NCBI GenBank assembly: GCA_003993805.1
Contig: RSEF01000002.1
Location: 11,585,622 to 11,649,621, forward strand
Direction of reading: 5' to 3'
Length of the DNA: 64,000 bases
Source: Himantopus leucocephalus
Lineage: Eukaryota > Chordata > Aves > Charadriiformes > Recurvirostridae
Of this stretch, positions 16,548 to 30,200 are shown one piece after another. The notes beneath the pieces were generated by a model. It saw only the letters and a list, made by a program, of their open reading frames with translations, did no database searches and was not told the origin of the DNA. Made by a program: the position numbers and the translations under genes. Position 1 is the stretch's first letter. The number at the start of each line of letters is the position of its first letter.

Positions 16548-19500
16548 CATACCAATAATACTCATCTAAATAATTGACCTATTAGGGTCAAATTATCCCA
16601 ACATCAAGCCTGGACAGATAAGTAAGTCATATTTCTTTAAATATTTCTTAGAAATATCATTTTGTTATTAATTAATTTGATATTTAGAAATGTTAGATAT
16701 TTCTCGTAGTTGGATTTAAAATTATTCTAATTCATTGACTTGAGATACACTATGACAACATAAGCTGGGTGAGAATATTTATTTTCCATACCTTTACAGA
16801 AAAGTTACCACTACCTTCAAATGAGCTTTACCGTTAAATAAAAATGCACTGAACACACTGAAGCCTATGTACAAAGATAGAAACTTACATATATTTTAAA
16901 GTTCTCTTCAAAAGGCAGTTTGCACTTTTAGTACTAATTCCTTTAAATTCACTACACTTTTACTTCTTGTTAGTGTCGCTCTTCAGTCTTTCATTTAGTT
17001 TTCAAGCTACTGAAGAATGCTTATCTCCAACCAATGGAAAGTACATTTCCAACTATAATGTTCCCCCCTGTATAATCACTAAAATTGCAGAATATCTTTC
17101 ATTTAATGAGTTGTTGATATTTTTTTGGGAGACATCAAGTCTGTGCAGTGTGGTCTCTTCCCTACCAATGCCTTCATTTAAGTATGCATATAATACTCCA
17201 ATTAACAGTGTCATGTTCTTGCCATTTTTCCACACACACATTTTTAATTCCTTCAAAACTAGACACCTTTCTTCTGTTTCTTAATGCATGTTTCTCTGCA
17301 TGCCATGACTTTTCTAAAATAATTGCCAAAAGTTCAGTAAGCTTACTAACTAATTTCTTAAAGGTTCTAACTTGTCTATTCCAATTTCCCAAGTGACTCT
17401 TTCCTCCACGTAAGACAGTTTTCAATCAGTTGCTAATCATGTATTTTTCTATTCTTGCTTTTCCCCCTCATCAATTTAAAAAGCAAAGCATACTCAATTT
17501 AGTCTACTTTTAATTAAAGAGCCTCTTTCCTTATAGGTTTTTCCTGACAATATTAGAAGTACCTTCAAGTGTTCTTGGCTCCTCCTACACTATCCTCCTA
17601 CTCTTATGTTCTCTACAGAAAATGCGTCGCTAGTTCTATAGATTTTTCTTGCATACTTTCCATTGCCAGTATCTTTTGGAAGTCTTTCTTTACCCTGTGT
17701 ATTTTTTAACAATTACACACAGAGTGCACAGGTTACATTTTACATATTTTAATGTGTTACATAAATTTGCCTTTCTTACATATTGAGTTGAAAGAGTTCA
17801 TAATCTATAAACAATGAAACCTCTTTTTACATTACCAACGTTTCCTCCCTGATCATAGAAAGTAAATGCTCCTTGATATGCACAGTGGCTTCTATTCAGC
17901 ACCAGAAGACTAAGAAAAACAAGAAGCAAATGAAATAAACAGGAATACATCAGGAAAGGGAGAAAAACATGCTGAGCTGCTGGTTAGGAGAAAAGCCAAC
18001 AGATAGATTTGCCCAAAAGTAGCAAACCATCTGATGAAGAGCAATAGAGATTCTGCTCTGAAGGTGTTTGGACTAACAGGTCACAAAATATACAGGACAA
18101 CTTGTCTCTAGCAACAAATGAACCCTCAAACTATAGCAAAAAGAAAGTAAAAATAAAAAATCGAATCACGAATCACCTTTTCAACTTGTGAAGTTCTCTG
18201 AAAGTACACATTTGTCATCCACTAGATGACACGGTACGATGACTGCCACTTACCTTAAACATGTATTTATAAAGAAAGATTATCTTGCTGTATTTCTGTA
18301 TCCTTACTCAGGAATAAGGCATGCTTCCATAAATTTCATTGTCATTATTACTGGCAAATACTTGTAATGTGCAAAGCCATTCTTTCAGTCAATCCCAAGA
18401 GGTATTAACACTTTTAAAAAATGTTACTAATCCAAGTATGAGAATCCTCCCTTTAGCTCCAACTATGTATATATGGTCATAATTTTCACTTTTGACCACT
18501 GTTAGGTTTTGATCTTTCTTATTATTCATACATTTGCCTATGGGCCCAGACACTGATTTATCCTTTAAGGAACTGCAGTTGTACTTCACCAAATGATCTT
18601 TCAGCCTGGAAGAACACAACAGCTGCTCAGTTTTCATCAGAAGAGATATTCTAATGCCCTGCTAATTTCAGAATTTTATTTTTAATATTATGTAATATGC
18701 ATACTCATTTACTAAGTCATCTGTGTTTCTTCATCAATGACTAGTACTGTAAAGCAACTCAAAGGCCCTTATCTTTTCCTTGTCAAAAGTTATCATCTCC
18801 TTAAAAATACGATATAATAGAAACTAGATCACTGTTCATCACTGTTGTCACTGAGACGCGCATGTGGAACATTTACAACGTCCAAGTACTTTTTAGATTA
18901 CTCTTCACTGCTAACAGCCCGCACATCTTTCTCAAAGTACTAAGGATGCTTGCATCTCTGTTTAGTCACTTATTTTTCTTCTGATTAGAGATGAGTCATA
19001 CAATCTGGATCTAGAATGTTTTTAAAAAAATCAAACTACTCTTCAGTTACCAAGAGCAGTACTTCTTTTTCTAGTATCTGTCTAATTACTTGTTTTCTCA
19101 GCCTTGTTTGTAATGATAGGATTTGTCTTACCTAACTTTACCAAGCTAAATGTTATTTGCACCATCTTAAAATAGGCATCTCTCATAAGAGTGGGATGAA
19201 TCCCCAGCTAGACATGCCTGTCTCTTTATTACATATAAAAAGAGCATAAACAGCTAACAAACCCAGCTAATATATGGCCTGGAGCAAGTGATTTGAAATT
19301 TTAAAATGGAAAGTGTATAGCATTAGTTTACCCGCTTGTCTCCTTGAAGACATGATGAAAATATATATGCTTTAAAGCATTCTGAAATTTAAGGGCAATC
19401 TCAAAAGTGGAATTCCCTAAAATACAAGCTTCCCTCTCGATCCCTCTTGGAATTCTCTATCTCTGGGAAGGTGATTTCAGTTTAAGGGTGCATTTTTCTT

Positions 19501-20599
19501 TGTTGTAGGAGCCAGGTGCACACTAATTCATTTGGGACATCACCTTTTTTCTTTCTCCTGTTTATTGTTCACTATGTTTGGAAAACCTGAACTGTTACAC
19601 TTCTTCCACTTATGAAGCCAGTTGGACTGTCACTTCCACCCCAGACCTTCCTAACTCTGTCAGTGGATCATGTTATAATGATTTTCATTTCGTTAGTCAC
19701 CTGCACTGTTTATAACTCTCCACTTCAGTGGTCTCTGGCCTCGTTATCAGTTCACATTGGTTCTGGCAACTGAAGAATTGCCAACTGGCTACTTTTGCTC
19801 TTTTAAATTATTCATATTGATTACTTTGACAAATGTGACGTATGTGTTGGCGTGGAAATGCAGACAAAGCAGAGAAAGGCACAAAACCTCCCTCAGTTTT
19901 TATTACAGTGGCTACTCCAAGTTATCTTAAAAGCTATTTTAATATTGTAGACCTTTTTACACATTGCAAGCTCCACATAACAAAAGATATATATTTCTCT
20001 GTATATATACAGCACCTAATACATTTTGAAGAATATTTTAATATTAACAATAGTATTAGGCATAGGTGGTAATCATCTCATGTCTTTGTTAATAGCATCC
20101 TATGCCCACCTCAGCAAATATGGCTTCTTATTTGTTTGAGCAACCTAACACTTGAACTTCAGGTTTATTCTTGCCTTCTGGTAAGAGTTCTCCACTGGCC
20201 TATCAAATTCTCATACAGAATTAGATTATTTACAGATTTTATTGCCCTTTTCTCCTTAATTGTTGTATCTACTTCTTGTATTTTGACCAAGCTACTGAGT
20301 ACAGGTCTGACATGCTAAATTCTGTTCAAGTACTATAAATATTGCATATTTCCTAAGGACACTTACACAAAGTAAGTACAGGGTGAGTAAGACCTCAATT
20401 CAATGGATTAAACCTCACTTCAGGATCTTTAGGTGCTCAGTTCTATAAGGGTTTTTTTTAATAATTAGATAATTAGTAACACAGAAGTGCATGTAACTGT
20501 TTCACAGTCTCTCACAATGTTTACTGTCTCTGTTTCCCAGGGCTTTTAATAGCATCAACCTTCCCCCTCATCAAGATTTTTTTTGGAACAGATCACTTA

Positions 20600-20735
<136 letters not shown>

Positions 20736-22834
20736 CTGCAGCCAATAAATAAAAAAAAATACACCAAAAAGTTAATCATGAATTATGAAATGGATTACAT
20801 GATGATCATATTGCAATAAATATGGTTACAAGGAAAATTTTGTTAACCTACAGCAATTCAATTTGTATACAGCAGTATGTTTTCTTACGCTTAAAGAGCA
20901 GTAAAAAACAAAAAAAATGTAGTTTACAAGAACCCCTTTCACATCACATAATCTATACAGAAAACAAAAGGCAAGCAGTAAAAATTATCAAATCATTAGC
21001 AAACAACTTAACTTATCAAACTGGTTACGAAAAGTCACTTAGTTCACATCTCAGTTCCCTAAAATTTCTTAAAAAGCAGAAACAACCCTAGCCTGAAGCT
21101 TCCACAGCCTCCTGCATTGCCCAAAATCCTTAAAAAGGGTGAGTGGTGCTTGACTACATCACACAGTTTAAGTATGAACTCTGACATGGAGGAAAAGATG
21201 GAACCACAGTTTAGTATACAATATAGTTCTCAGAGAATTACTTTCATATTTTTATACAACTATTTAAAAAAATCCATTTTATGTGCACTAACTAGAAGTA
21301 TATTTTCATGGATGATAAATATTTTAAAAAATATTTTGGAGCAATTCCATTTCCTGTAACAAGCTAAAACTCAACAGGACCAAAGTGCTTCTGATGGCAT
21401 TTACCCATCTAACCAACCCTGAATGGGAACATAATGAGCATCTGGCTTTGTTTACAAATTTTCCAAAAGCTCAAGGCAATGAGTACAGATAAGCCATAAA
21501 TCGCCTACAGCTCTACTACAGGCACAGAATCCCTTTTTAAAAGCTTAACGATGCATTTTGATTGCTAAATAACTTTCTTCCAGTGCCACCACTTTCTCAA
21601 TGAAAAAAATGACTGATTTATGACTGCTACCAAGGTCTATAATTTATTTTAGAGCTCCGTCCTCAAAATGAACTCTGTGGTATGCACATGGGTACTTGTA
21701 GCTAGCAGAATATTAACTTCAGTAACCCAAAATAATATAAAAAATGTAAAAACATTGCACCATCTGTGCAACGTTAAAGATGGGAATTTAAGTATTAAAA
21801 GTGTCCCTCCTCTCAAATTCACAAAAATTAAACAGATTCAAGTACTCCATCAGTTGCAGCAATGTAATTTTCAAGTCCGTGGGACCTACAGGTACTTGTC
21901 AAAGAGGGCTGTCAAGTTGCAGATCCAATATTAGCTCAGCAACGCTCACTCACTACAGGTGTAGTGAAATAAAGCATTATACCTAGTGTTACATAGCCCG
22001 GTAAGAAACAAAAAAAGAAAACAAAAGTTGATGTGAAGTGATATGTGGACCTCCTGTTGTGATTGTATCTCATTCGTGAGGCACCTCTGGCTGCTGGAGA
22101 TAACAGGGAAAGGCAGAACAGAGCGGCGCTCACAGAGACACGGTGTGGTCACACATCGACCCCACGTTTCTGCTTTAGAAACCTCTTCCCACTGGGATTT
22201 AAAGCAAGGGCAACTGGATGGGTCTCCCAGAAAAGAAAGGCCAAGAATACATTTTTGAGGGAAGGATAAGAGGGAATATGACAGATACGCAACTAAGAGT
22301 GACAGCCAGTAGATAGCATCGACTAAGAATGATTCAGAGAAAGAAAGCCTCTGCTGGGAATAGTGGGTAAAGACCCTGCATCCCTGTGAGCTCCTCTGCA
22401 TTCATTTCAAAGAACATGAGGACATTACAAGTGAAAAACCCCTCCTAATTTGTAAAAGAAACATATGATTATTTGTAGAATATAACTCGTAAGGAAAACA
22501 GACCTGTAAAATACAAAGAAGGGTTAGACACTAACACAACAATCTTTGCAGCCCTATCTTAACATAAAACTCCTTTCCTAATGCAGAATTGATGAAAAGT
22601 GATATCATTCTTTTTATTCTAGGTGTCTATAAAGTATCTGCTTTAAAAGCTGTTAGCTGATATAGCAGTCGACAGGCTGGACATGGAGCCTCGTACGCAG
22701 TATCACGTCCACATGCAAGGATCAAGGAGGAAACAGTCAACCTTCTCGACCCTGGGAGCAGTGTGAAACAACAGAACAGTTCTCAGTTTACTATTTCGGA
22801 ATAAATGAAGTGGGTCCTGTTATCCCAACTACTT

Positions 22835-22855
22835 CAAAAATAACCGTTATTTTTG
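22835..22855. other. 21-bp near-perfect palindrome with MYB-like core
   Basis: Ten-base arms (CAAAAATAAC and GTTATTTTTG) flank a single central C. The centre reads TAACCGTTA, which contains a MYB-type AACNG core on both strands. It sits at the left edge of the GC-rich block. Confidence 0.6.
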
Positions 22856-23530
22856 GCAGCCTGGCATATGGCCGCCCGCATGAAAGCTGCACTCGGCGTG
22901 CCTGGCAGAGGGGAAGGAGGTGGCTTTCCCTCACACCCCTGCCACGCCTGGGCCCGAGGGCCCCAGCACAGGGCAGGGCCCCGGGGAACCCATCTGCCAC
23001 CTCAGCACGGCCCCACGTCCCAGGCTGACCTTTGGGGCTAAGGAATTCCCTCTTGTTTCTCCAGGCAGGGAGAAGAAGTCCACCTCTGACACAGGGAGAG
23101 GGAGAGTAAAGGACTGCTGTAATTACGGGTTCCTGAAGCCGTGTGGTTGCAGAGCTGCACCTAAGATGGCCACCGGCAGGCAGAGGAAGGCCTCTCCCTG
23201 CAAAGGCCCTACAAGCTCCCCACTTCCTTTGGAGTGCGCTTTTGGAATGAAACTCCTGACCACCCCTTTGCCCCATCCTTATGACACCGTGTGGGCTCAG
23301 AGCATGCAATCGCTATGCCCTGTGCCATGATACAGGCATGCCCCTCCCAGGCCCCAGCCACCACAGGCAGATGCCTCCATGGGACCAGACTGCGCCTGGT
23401 CAGGAGAAAACCCCCCAACAAGGCAGCTGGTGCGGATGCCCGCCCGAACTGCTCCCTCCTGGCTGGGCCCCTGCTCCCACCACTGCTCCCACGGGCACAG
23501 CCATGCTCTTCCCCCTGTTCGTCTGGAATT
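22856..23530. promoter_or_regulatory. GC-rich block upstream of the ZMYND11 ATG exon (function unproven)
   Basis: About 670 bp of visibly GC-rich DNA stand out from AT-rich surroundings. By eye it has about 20-25 CpG, which is well below what a true CpG island of this GC content would carry, so it is not a convincing classical island promoter. It includes one AAGATGGC motif (23163-23170) of the YY1 type. It lies 2.1-2.8 kb upstream of the ATG exon on the side where a non-coding first exon should be, making an alternative promoter or enhancer possible. Open frames across it (up to 172 codons) are what low stop density in GC-rich DNA produces, and none resembles a protein family. Confidence 0.35.
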
Positions 23531-23550
23531 AAAAGTAGTAAGTATTCGTA

Positions 23551-23584
23551 CACGTGGGACACAGCAATCACACGTGTTCACGTG
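23551..23584. promoter_or_regulatory. Cluster of three CACGTG E-boxes
   Basis: Perfect palindromic CACGTG sites lie at 23551-23556, 23571-23576 and 23579-23584, three in 34 bp, at the right edge of the GC-rich block. CACGTG is bound by bHLH-ZIP factors (USF, MYC/MAX, MITF/TFE). Clustering makes a regulatory role more plausible than a single site would, but this is inference. Confidence 0.4.
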
Positions 23585-24245
23585 TTCTTTTCTGTTCTTC
23601 TTTTTTTTTTTTTGTAAGATACAATAATTTTAGCAGGTGTTCTGCCTTCAAATAATGTATGTTTCATTTTTATATCTTTTTTATCTTTTATAACTTTTTT
23701 TTCCCTTTTGATATCGTTGGTTTTTGGTTATTTAAGGGCACTTTTGTTAAACTCAAGAGTTGACACTCCACTATTGAAACAGCAGTTCCTACACACCACG
23801 CTTCCAAAAACCTAAAAATAGTGGGGTTTTTTTCCAAAAAGTCGAGACCACTTTAGCATAATTTTGATCTTTTAATGGCATAGTGTAGAAGAAATATGGA
23901 GCTTTTTTGCATTAAAGAAAAAGATTAAAAGATTGTGGCATATTTCTCACTGTTCATTGCAGTCACTCTTCCTCCACGGTAAAACTAACCACAACAGCCT
24001 ACTCCCTGCATTCCTGAAAAAATATAAGAAGTTTTCTATATTATTATAAAATCTTAAAGATAACTTATATCAGACTGTCAATAGTTCATAAAATGCTTAG
24101 CAGTGCTACTTCCAAGCAATAGAAAATGCTCCCAGTGCTTCAACATGCAAATGTATTCATGCAAATAATAGTTTAAAGTTTAATGGGAGACATATGAGAT
24201 TCTTAAATCTATATTTATTACTGCTGATTATTTGCTTATGTGTTG

Positions 24246-24271
24246 GTGCGCGCGCGTGCATGCACACACAC
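24246..24271. repeat. 26-nt alternating purine-pyrimidine run
   Basis: The run starts GTGCGCGCGCGTGCATGC and continues as ACACACAC, alternating purine and pyrimidine without a break for 26 nt, with a CG-repeat core. Such runs are the classic Z-DNA-prone sequence. It is a CG/CA microsatellite that may be length-polymorphic. Confidence 0.9.
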
Positions 24272-24299
24272 CGGAACAAGCATAAACATCCAGTGCATG

Positions 24300-27200
24300 T
24301 GAGTATGTGTAAGAATCTATGGCTTAGAGGTTAAATACCAAACCAGGCTGATTCATCCATGCAGTGTTTGAAAGAAGTTAGAACTCCAGAGGCTCTTTAA
24401 AACCACAATACTGAAATGTATATTTACATATAAATGCTTGAAGATGTTTCTCATCCCCCTCTTTTGTTATAGCTTTCATTTCAATATCCTGGAAAGAAAA
24501 ACTAAAAGCTGAAGTAAACATTAATTTCCCACTTGCGATTTGCCAGCCATCATGCTTAGTTTAGCTATGGTATTCCCTGTCCATACAAAATCATTTGCTT
24601 CATGCCATTTCTGTCACGTTCTGCTAGCAAGTTTATGGTAGGATGCAGCTTCTTAGAGAAAGATTGGCAAACAAAAGATGCCTAAGAATCTAAGAATTTA
24701 TATCAGCAGGATGTGTCTCCAGGTTTTGTAGACACCCATGGGACCTTCAGAATATAAGGATTCTCCTAATAAAGGAAGGTTTGTGTGGCTGATGTGCCAG
24801 CTCACACGCTTCCATCTCACACTCACTCACACAGGGCCCAAAGCAAGTAATTTATCTTCTCAATTTCCAACTCTCTACCTCTTCCTCAGTGCAATCTGAG
24901 AAAACTTTTACTGCATTTTATATTTTAAACCCCTATTGAATGTCCTATGTAAAACATTTTGAAAAGTATACCACTTTATTACACACAACTTTCTTCAAGA
25001 GCTAAATGTTACCCAGGAACGGTGAACAAGCATGCTCAATAAACTGTGCTTTATCTCGTGAATACACACAGCATGGCTCATCTTCTCAAAGCCCGTAGCA
25101 AAGCGTGCATTGCCATGCGGTGGCAATGTTACAGCAGCGGCAAACCAGACTTACTGTCAAAGCAGCAAGGCTACTAGTTGTTAGACACACACTTGGCCAA
25201 ATCAAATGCTGTACAGCTGTCTGTTGCAATAGTAGGGGATATGGAAATCTGCACTGAAAGTCAAAATAAACAAAAAACACCTTGCAGCATGTCTAGGGAT
25301 TTAGCCCAAGGAACCTCCTGACCTGCTGCTTGCATCCAATTTAGCAGACACTATCAGGTACTAAGTTCAGCTAGAAAATGTCCCTACAGACAGAAACCAC
25401 TGAAAGGTAGTCAAATCTTGCCATGCTTTAGCTGTTAAACACTATCTTCCAAGGAAAATATGATGCTTCTGAAAATTTAACTAATGAATTGGACTTTGCA
25501 CTGAAGCAGACGGTGTGCAGTTGGGTGCTGCTGCTCTGATGGGAGCTGCTAATTAAGAGCTGACAAGTAGTAGCTTGTTAAATCTCCTGTTCGTACTTCA
25601 CTGTAAGTGAGGCTACCTGTGGCGCTCGTCCCTTTCAGTGCAAAGTCAAACAGGTTAAACTTCATCCCTGCTATTAGCCACCATTTGGCTGAGATTTGGT
25701 ATGCAGTTAATTGCAATGGAAAGACAATTTAAGAAGCTGATCCTTGCCACTGCTCAGATGTTAGTTTCTGCGTTTCAGCCCTGCATCCCCGGGGCTTGCT
25801 ATTATTTCTTCTGCACTACACAGTGCAGAAGATTTCAGGCTCAACAGGAGGAAGAAGGTAGGCTCAGTCCTAGTGTTTGTTGCTTTCATTCTGTGAGACT
25901 GGCTGAGTCTGGGCAGTTAGGAAACTTGGACCAGACTTAGCTTCATATTTATATGCACATTACAATATGGGCTCTAGTACTTCTTAAAGTGTAACTTTTT
26001 ATGGTAAGCATAAAACTGTATATATCAGCAATACAAGTAGTTCCAAATGTTTAGTGCTTTGTTCTTGTATCAAATAGGAGTTTCCTATTAAAATCCAGAT
26101 TACAAATTTGTGAGTTGTTGTACAGTTTGGGTCCCTGGACTTTATACAGGTCTTTGTTGTACTCTGAAGTTCTGCAAATTTATAGTTTATAGTTTAAACT
26201 GCTGTTAAAACATATCTTTCATCACCAGTTTAGTGGGAGGGTAAACTCTTTAGTCTTCCCCTCCTACAACAACTGAGGGCAAAAGTGACAACTACCCTAT
26301 TTTTACATATGGAAGGTGCACGTGAAAATGTTTTGACTGAGCAGCAGTGAAGGTCATGCATGGGGCGAAAAACAAGAGAAAGTTTAACTTCAGGTCTGCC
26401 TTCCAGACCTAATGATCCAAAAGTGTGGGGAGTAGCCGCTAGGGTGAGGACAAAGCTTTTGGCAAGAGTAATCCCACATTTTGTTTACCGTTCTCTTGTC
26501 TTCCTAGGCATGCAATATTATGAGCATAACCTAGGATTAGCTGGGCACCTGGTAGCCGGTGACCCTCTTTTGCGAGAGCTCAGGTTATCAGAAATAAAGA
26601 TTTTGCTTACAAAGTAATTTTCAAATGTTTATGAATAAGCAAGTATTTTGATATCATTAGATATTTATTCTGGACTTAATCCCAATCCACTAAAATCAAC
26701 AAATGCCTTTCTGCTGACTTTCCAGGGGTTTGGAGTAAACTTTCGACTGCTGACTGCTCTTCCACATCCTCATAATGAAAAACTTAGGGAGGTGTTCGAT
26801 GATGTTAGTGAAGCTGAAAGATGTAACAAAGCCTTGTGGCTGAAATAGGCAAAATTTCTTTCTTAATTAAATTTAACTCAGAAAATTAGACTGTAAATTA
26901 ATAAAAGTTACCAAACTCTTCAGTGCGCCTTTTTGTATTAAGAGATTAGTTCATGCTGTAATGCTGTCAATTTGGAAGTTATTAAACTACAGAAGATTTT
27001 TGGATGTTGAATGTGTGTCATTCCTAACAAAAATCTTTTCATTTCACTGTTAGATTAAGGTGCATACAGTCTATTCTAAAGACATGTTTATTAGCATAAT
27101 TATCCTAAATATTTCACATGTGCAAGTGAAATAATTGTGCTGTTATGCGCAACCCCACCTTTTACATTTCCTGATTGCTAGGTTTGTAACCTTGACATCA

Positions 27201-30200
27201 TGCAACTTTTTCAGTGAGGTTTTGCATAGCTCCATAAAGTGCAGTACAGACAGAAAGCAAGACTACATGAATACAAAACTGTAGTGTACTGTTTCTTTCT
27301 CTCTGCAATTTAATTTTTTTTTTCCAACTTCAGTACGCAGAATACAAGAAAGCTTTTGCTATTACCTCGTGCCATTCCAAGATGGCAGTGAGCCACTGTG
27401 GAAATCAGAGCCAAGGACAGTACAGAATTAAAGGCCCCAAGAATACTTTTACTACACATATGTGTAAGATCTATTTTAATCCCTCATATTGCATTTACTT
27501 CATTTGTATTGTATTTCATTCAAAATGATTAAGAAAGAGTCCTTCACTGAGGCTAAGGCATATGATAATGAATTTTAAGCTCAGGCATTCTGAAACATCA
27601 GTATACAAATAGTAGAACTCTCTTTTTCTTCTGAAACCAAACCTGGACTTTCTTGTTTAATTAACTCATCCTGCTAGAAAGAACCTGACACAAATGTTGA
27701 GGCACCATCCAAAACCAGAATTTCTACGAAAGTGCAAGTGTAAATCAGTATAAACGGAGTATAACAAAACCTGAGATGAAGCATCAACAGCTGCTGAGAA
27801 AGACAGAATAATAGCCATACACCCCAAACAAATGCTGTCAAAGTGGCTTTGTTTGTTACCTAATACAAATATATGTATAGGACTCAAATGAAATCCTGTA
27901 TTCTGCTGCCTGTCCAGCCAACACAGTCTGGAATTTCATAGACAATAGCAAATGCTGTCCTAAAAATTGGAAGGAAACAATGCTTTGTTCCTGTCTGGCA
28001 GAAACCACTGAATAAAACTTTATCTAGCAAAGTAGGTTTGGAGAAGAGAGGAACACAATTGCCAAAGTAAGTAATATAGTAGAAAGGGCTGAAAGCAAAG
28101 AGCCAAATCTGTTACTAGCAATGTAGCTACACCAACTTGTTTCAGCTGACTACTCTTTTTTTGGTTATGGTCTTCATGTTTTACTCCAGGTCATGTGCCT
28201 AGGCAAGTTGAAGCACATAATATATTTTCCGCTAAAGATTTGTTTCAATACTATTTTTCATATGTACAGGTTCCACATTCATCTTTTAAAATAATCAGTA
28301 TTTTCCTTAATATTTCCACTTGTAAGAGGTATTAAATAAATGGAGAATATTTATTTTTTATAGCTAGTAAAAAAATTAAGTTACACAGGAATATAATGAA
28401 CCACATGAGTTTTGTTTACATTTGAAAATACCACCACTGAAAATGCATACACTGCTAATGCATTTAGCAAACTTCTGAATGAATGCAATTTCAATTAAAA
28501 AACAGTTTAGTGTGGTTTGGCTAAGGCTTAGTTAATGAAATTAAGCTATACTAAATAAAGAGTTTCCACAATGGAGCTTGCACTAGTATAAATTGCTTTA
28601 AAAATACAGTTCTTGTAAAGCAATGCAACTTTCTCATGAAGATAAGCTTTAGGTGCCATAGTAATAAAGCCTCTTATTTCCAGGACGATGATACACTAGT
28701 ATTAAACAGCCTTTAAGTTGTTCAGCTCCAGAAGACTACTCATCTTTGTTCAAAGAAATTTTCACTACAAAAGACGGTCCAACACAACTAACTACAACAT
28801 CACTAAATAATAGATGGCTCATAGGAGGTGTAGAAGATCATCCTACACACTTCTTGACCCCTATCATTCCAGCCGGAAAACAGTAAGTTCTCTTCAGATT
28901 TGTTTACTTGGGGAGTTAACAAAAATAATACTAGCACCCAAATGGCTATCAGTGAGAATGGCTATCTCTGGCTCCCCTGTATGAACACAAAGATGCATAG
29001 ACACAGAAGCAAGTTACACACACATGCCTTGATAGAGGAGGCTTGAACTAACCTGGTTTTCCTTCCATTTGCCACACACTAAGAGCATGAAGAGGGTCAG
29101 TTACAGAAGATTAAGTGACACGTGGAGACAGGCTCATGTTCTGAACCCATGCTGCACGCTAATACAGGCTTTCTGTGGTTTAACTACACTCACTACCAAA
29201 TTCCGTATTTTCCAAAGCAGCCTAAAGCTAAACCATGGGAAGATGCTCGAGCAGAATCCATGGAAGGAGTTAATGCTTAATGAGCAGCCTGAGCTGTTTC
29301 CCCATGTAGACAAGCCCTTAGCAAACAGCTACTTCCTGTCCACCCGCTTGGCTGTAGGGAGCAGTGATGATTAATGCAGCTATGCATCCTGACAGGCTCC
29401 AACGCTCACTTGGTCGTAAAAAGGGAAGAATCATGGCCAAAGAAGGCTGACGGTGAAGGCTGGAATTTTGGTTTGGATGATAAAATAGATGCCACTTTGA
29501 TTCTGCAGCTCTCTCTAATAAAAGCGAGAGGTGGAAGACATCTTAGAAAATGCTAAGAAATGTAAATGAGAAGAGGAGCTCTTCCTCCGAGCAAGCTTTT
29601 GATCATCATCTTCCTTTCTGTTCTGAAGTCTAAGGACCTTGGTTATTCTGTAAGCCTTAACGAAACTGATGCAATACATTTCTCTGTCAGTAAGTAAGGT
29701 ATAATAAATAAGGTATGATGACATAAATAAATAAAAAAATGTTCGTGGTACATTAGCAGGGAATGTAATTCCGCATAAAGTCAGTTTCGTACTAAACAAT
29801 AAAAGAGATATATTTTCCAGGTCAAAGAATTAGGAATGCATGAAAAAGATCTAAATCATGAAAAAAGGTAAACTCGTTGCAGATTATGTAAGCTAGATGG
29901 TAAAATAAGGAGTTGATGTTGACTTTTTGCAGTGTATCGTGAGATTCCAAATGTCTGGTTTTTCTTTTCTTTCTGTGAACGACACACAACTGACAGTATC
30001 TTTAAAGTACAGATTGTGATTCTGCTGCTAGCAACAGGACTTAAACCTTAGATGTTTGTAAAAACTATTCCTCCACTAGGCTGCATTTTTATTGACAAAA
30101 GGCAGCTGAATCAATTTTTGTTGCTCCTTAACAAAAACGAAGACTGCCTGAACTTGTTTCTTTCAAAGCTATTCTCTTTGGCCTCTCCCTCTCTATAAAT

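Noticed and set aside
21946..22401. 151-codon minus-strand frame just upstream of the ATG exon
   Set aside because: It is not in line with the known ZMYND11 N-terminus, has no family resemblance, and the in-frame stop upstream of the ATG excludes an N-terminal extension through this exon.
22791..23571. Overlapping long frames (up to 172 codons) on both strands in the GC-rich block
   Set aside because: GC-rich DNA has few stop codons. All frames are open together and the translations are low-complexity Pro/Gly/Arg/Ser mixtures.
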